Shown here: in pieces, positions 31,123-31,538 of the stretch | How the letters are laid out: each line of letters starts with the position of its first letter | Position numbering within the stretch: the first letter of the stretch is position 1 | NCBI GenBank assembly: GCA_023231425.1 | Contig: JALNVI010000029.1 | Coordinates: 1 to 31,538 of the forward strand | Direction: 5' to 3' | Length of the DNA: 31,538 nucleotides | Source of the DNA: Desulforhopalus sp. | GTDB lineage: Bacteria; Desulfobacterota; Desulfobulbia; Desulfobulbales; Desulfocapsaceae | Notes under the pieces: generated by a model | The model's input: only the letters and a program-made list of their open reading frames with translations | The model's database searches: none | Told to the model about the DNA's origin: nothing | Made by a program: the position numbers and the translations under genes

Positions 31123-31538
31123 AGCCGCATTCTCTCTGCAGGAAGGCTTTCCCCCTGCAAACAGCAAAACCCCCGCCTTACGGCAGAGGTTCCTGTGACA
31201 ATTCTCACTCAAGGGACCATGAAAGGAAACTTCTCAAAAAATTATAAAAAAAGACAAAAAGGGAGAAAGGAGGCAGGAGAAAACAGGGCAACAAAACCCG
31301 ATGACGTCCGTTGTGGGATAAGACTGTTTCAAGGTATCCTTGTAAAAGACGGAACAACGAAAGGATTTTTTGCCAACGAAAAGATACTCTAAACATACGA
31401 AAAAGAGCATTTTAGGTAGAGAAATTTTCGTGTTTTTAATGTGTTCCGCTGGCCATCCAGTCTTTGTCTTACCGCCTTTCGTTTTTTCCTTTCTCCTCTC
31501 TTCCCCTTTTCCGTCCTTCCCGCTTTGATTACAAAAAC
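31123..31538. other. Gene-free end of the window with family B repeat
   Basis: About 415 bases with no supported gene. A family B copy fills most of it, and the part beyond 31430 holds GTGTTCCGCT...CTTTGTCTTACCGCC, which mirrors the sequence at about 19690-19770. No intrinsic terminator with a clear T tract follows the radical SAM gene; ACCCCCGCCTTACGGCAGAGG near 31170-31190 is only a weak stem. Confidence 0.6.
31205..31388 (-). repeat. Interspersed repeat family B, copy 2 (inverted)
   Basis: An inverse copy of 19975-20160: TCAAGGGACCATGAAAGG, AACTTCTCAAAAAATTATA, AAAAGACAAAAAGGGAGAAA, GGAGGCAGGAG, CAGGGCAACAAAACCCGATG, ACGTCCGTTGTGGGATAAG, ACTGTTTCAAGGTATCC, and GGAACAACGAAAGGATTTTTTGCC (split over two landmarks). 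It includes TTTCAAGGTATCCTT, which equals the right terminus of family A copy A7. Confidence 0.8.

Noticed and set aside
1..31538. CRISPR array or tandem repeat array
   Set aside because: The repeated units are 150-190 bases, scattered over tens of kilobases and in both orientations, with no regular short spacers.

Overview
The window reads as a stretch of chromosome from an anaerobic, probably sulfur-metabolising Desulfobacterota bacterium (Desulfobulbales-like). This is an inference from gene content: a Pta with an N-terminal P-loop domain, a PhsA/PsrA-type molybdopterin oxidoreductase with a four-cluster ferredoxin subunit, a TauE/SafE-type exporter, a DUF3124 lipoprotein-like gene beside a ferritin-like protein, and a cytidylate kinase-like protein. 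No rRNA, tRNA, CRISPR array, phage module or intact transposase was found.

Layout. 1-4.4 kb: sbcD and a stand-alone pta, both on the minus strand. 4.4-7.2 kb: an AT-richer island with a TPR-methyltransferase, a decayed reading frame and a pile of interspersed repeats. 7.2-8.1 kb: a membrane-anchored protein of unknown function. 8.25-13.76 kb: a tight plus-strand operon of histidine kinase, response regulator, soluble molybdopterin oxidoreductase, ferredoxin subunit, GAF-PAS-HisKA protein without an ATPase domain, and a small membrane protein. 13.9-15.6 kb: a sulfite-exporter-like gene with a periplasmic N-terminal domain, broken by a one-base frameshift. 15.7-19.6 kb: a second unusual operon of membrane protein, PEP-synthase-like phosphotransferase with a novel C-terminal region, and a dual-specificity phosphatase with a YkgJ-like Cys tail. 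20.2-22.5 kb: a large secreted glycoside-hydrolase-like protein on the minus strand. 23.1-25.0 kb: ferritin-like protein, DUF3124 protein and a convergent cytidylate kinase-like gene. 25.3-28.4 kb: a complete polar amino-acid ABC transporter operon on the minus strand. 28.5-31.1 kb: YgjV-like membrane protein, YkgJ-family protein, TcdA and a radical SAM protein.

The strongest structure not explained by genes is a family of about nine interspersed repeats (called family A here, full copies about 150-190 bp). They have inverted ends resembling ATAAGGGTACCTTGAA and a central inverted repeat, lie only in intergenic gaps and bracket several single genes. One copy carries a further 146-bp insertion with its own terminal inverted repeats. 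A second repeat (family B) occurs as an inverted pair 11 kb apart and shares the terminal motif of family A. These look like non-autonomous, MITE-like mobile elements.

The two plus-strand operons are the best candidates for undescribed systems: a sensor-coupled soluble molybdoenzyme next to a sulfite-exporter-like gene, and a phosphohistidine-transferase/Cys-phosphatase pair with a membrane partner. The functional links are inferred from gene order only.
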